From contig JALEIO010000146.1 in the NCBI GenBank assembly GCA_022769845.1, forward strand, positions 1 through 5,473: DNA of 5,473 nt, written 5' to 3'. Below the pieces are notes generated by a model. That model saw nothing but the letters and a program-made list of their open reading frames with translations, ran no database searches and was not told the DNA's origin. A program made the position numbers and the translations under genes. Position 1 is the first letter of the stretch. Each line of letters begins with the position of its first letter. Shown piece after piece: positions 5,471 through 5,473 of this stretch. Source of the DNA: Oscillospiraceae bacterium. GTDB lineage: Bacteria > Bacillota > Clostridia > UMGS1810.

Positions 5471-5473
5471 TTC

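Overview
The window looks like a low-GC Firmicute chromosome, most likely a gut-type Clostridium relative. This rests on the AT-rich sequence, strong AGGAGG-type ribosome binding sites, TTG and GTG starts, and the gene families present (YolD-like protein, Spx/ArsC-like thioredoxin-fold protein, HTH-Fic pair, MerR-type excisionase-like protein). The species cannot be named from the sequence alone.

Layout. Positions 2-1696 (+) carry the C-terminal 564 residues of a type I restriction enzyme motor subunit (HsdR, EcoEI-like); its nuclease domain and helicase motifs I-III lie before the window. It ends at a strong C(UUCG)G hairpin (1705-1740). Next is a 60-residue excisionase-type HTH protein (1895-2077, +) with no integrase beside it, whose stop codon sits in the loop of a perfect 9-bp inverted repeat. 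From about 2078 to 3060 the DNA is largely a graveyard with one intact gene in it. A broken C-terminal piece of an IS66-type TnpB (2110-2256, -) and a broken N-terminal piece of a second HsdR (2857-3053, -) flank an intact ArsC/Spx-family gene (2309-2662, -).

The right half is two intact minus-strand units. One is a two-gene xre-fic operon (4042 down to 3097) with a 1-bp gap, a plausible promoter at 4069-4102 and a Fic protein carrying its own N-terminal inhibitory motif. The other is a yolD-like gene followed 12 bp later by a canonical SIR2 deacylase gene (5470 down to 4286); this operon probably begins outside the window.

How the genes fit together. Nothing forms one pathway. The left part is a restriction-modification locus edge with signs of mobile-element traffic: an orphan Xis-like gene, an IS66 scar, and an inverted second hsdR remnant. 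The xre-fic pair is a self-contained regulated AMPylation module of toxin-antitoxin-like layout. The YolD-SIR2 pair hints at a DNA-damage or stress link, because YolD-like proteins commonly accompany Y-family polymerases; the decisive upstream gene is not visible. The most noteworthy find is the decayed hsdR 5' fragment, which lies on the opposite strand to the live hsdR 3' part about 1.2 kb away and shows that the locus has been duplicated or rearranged.
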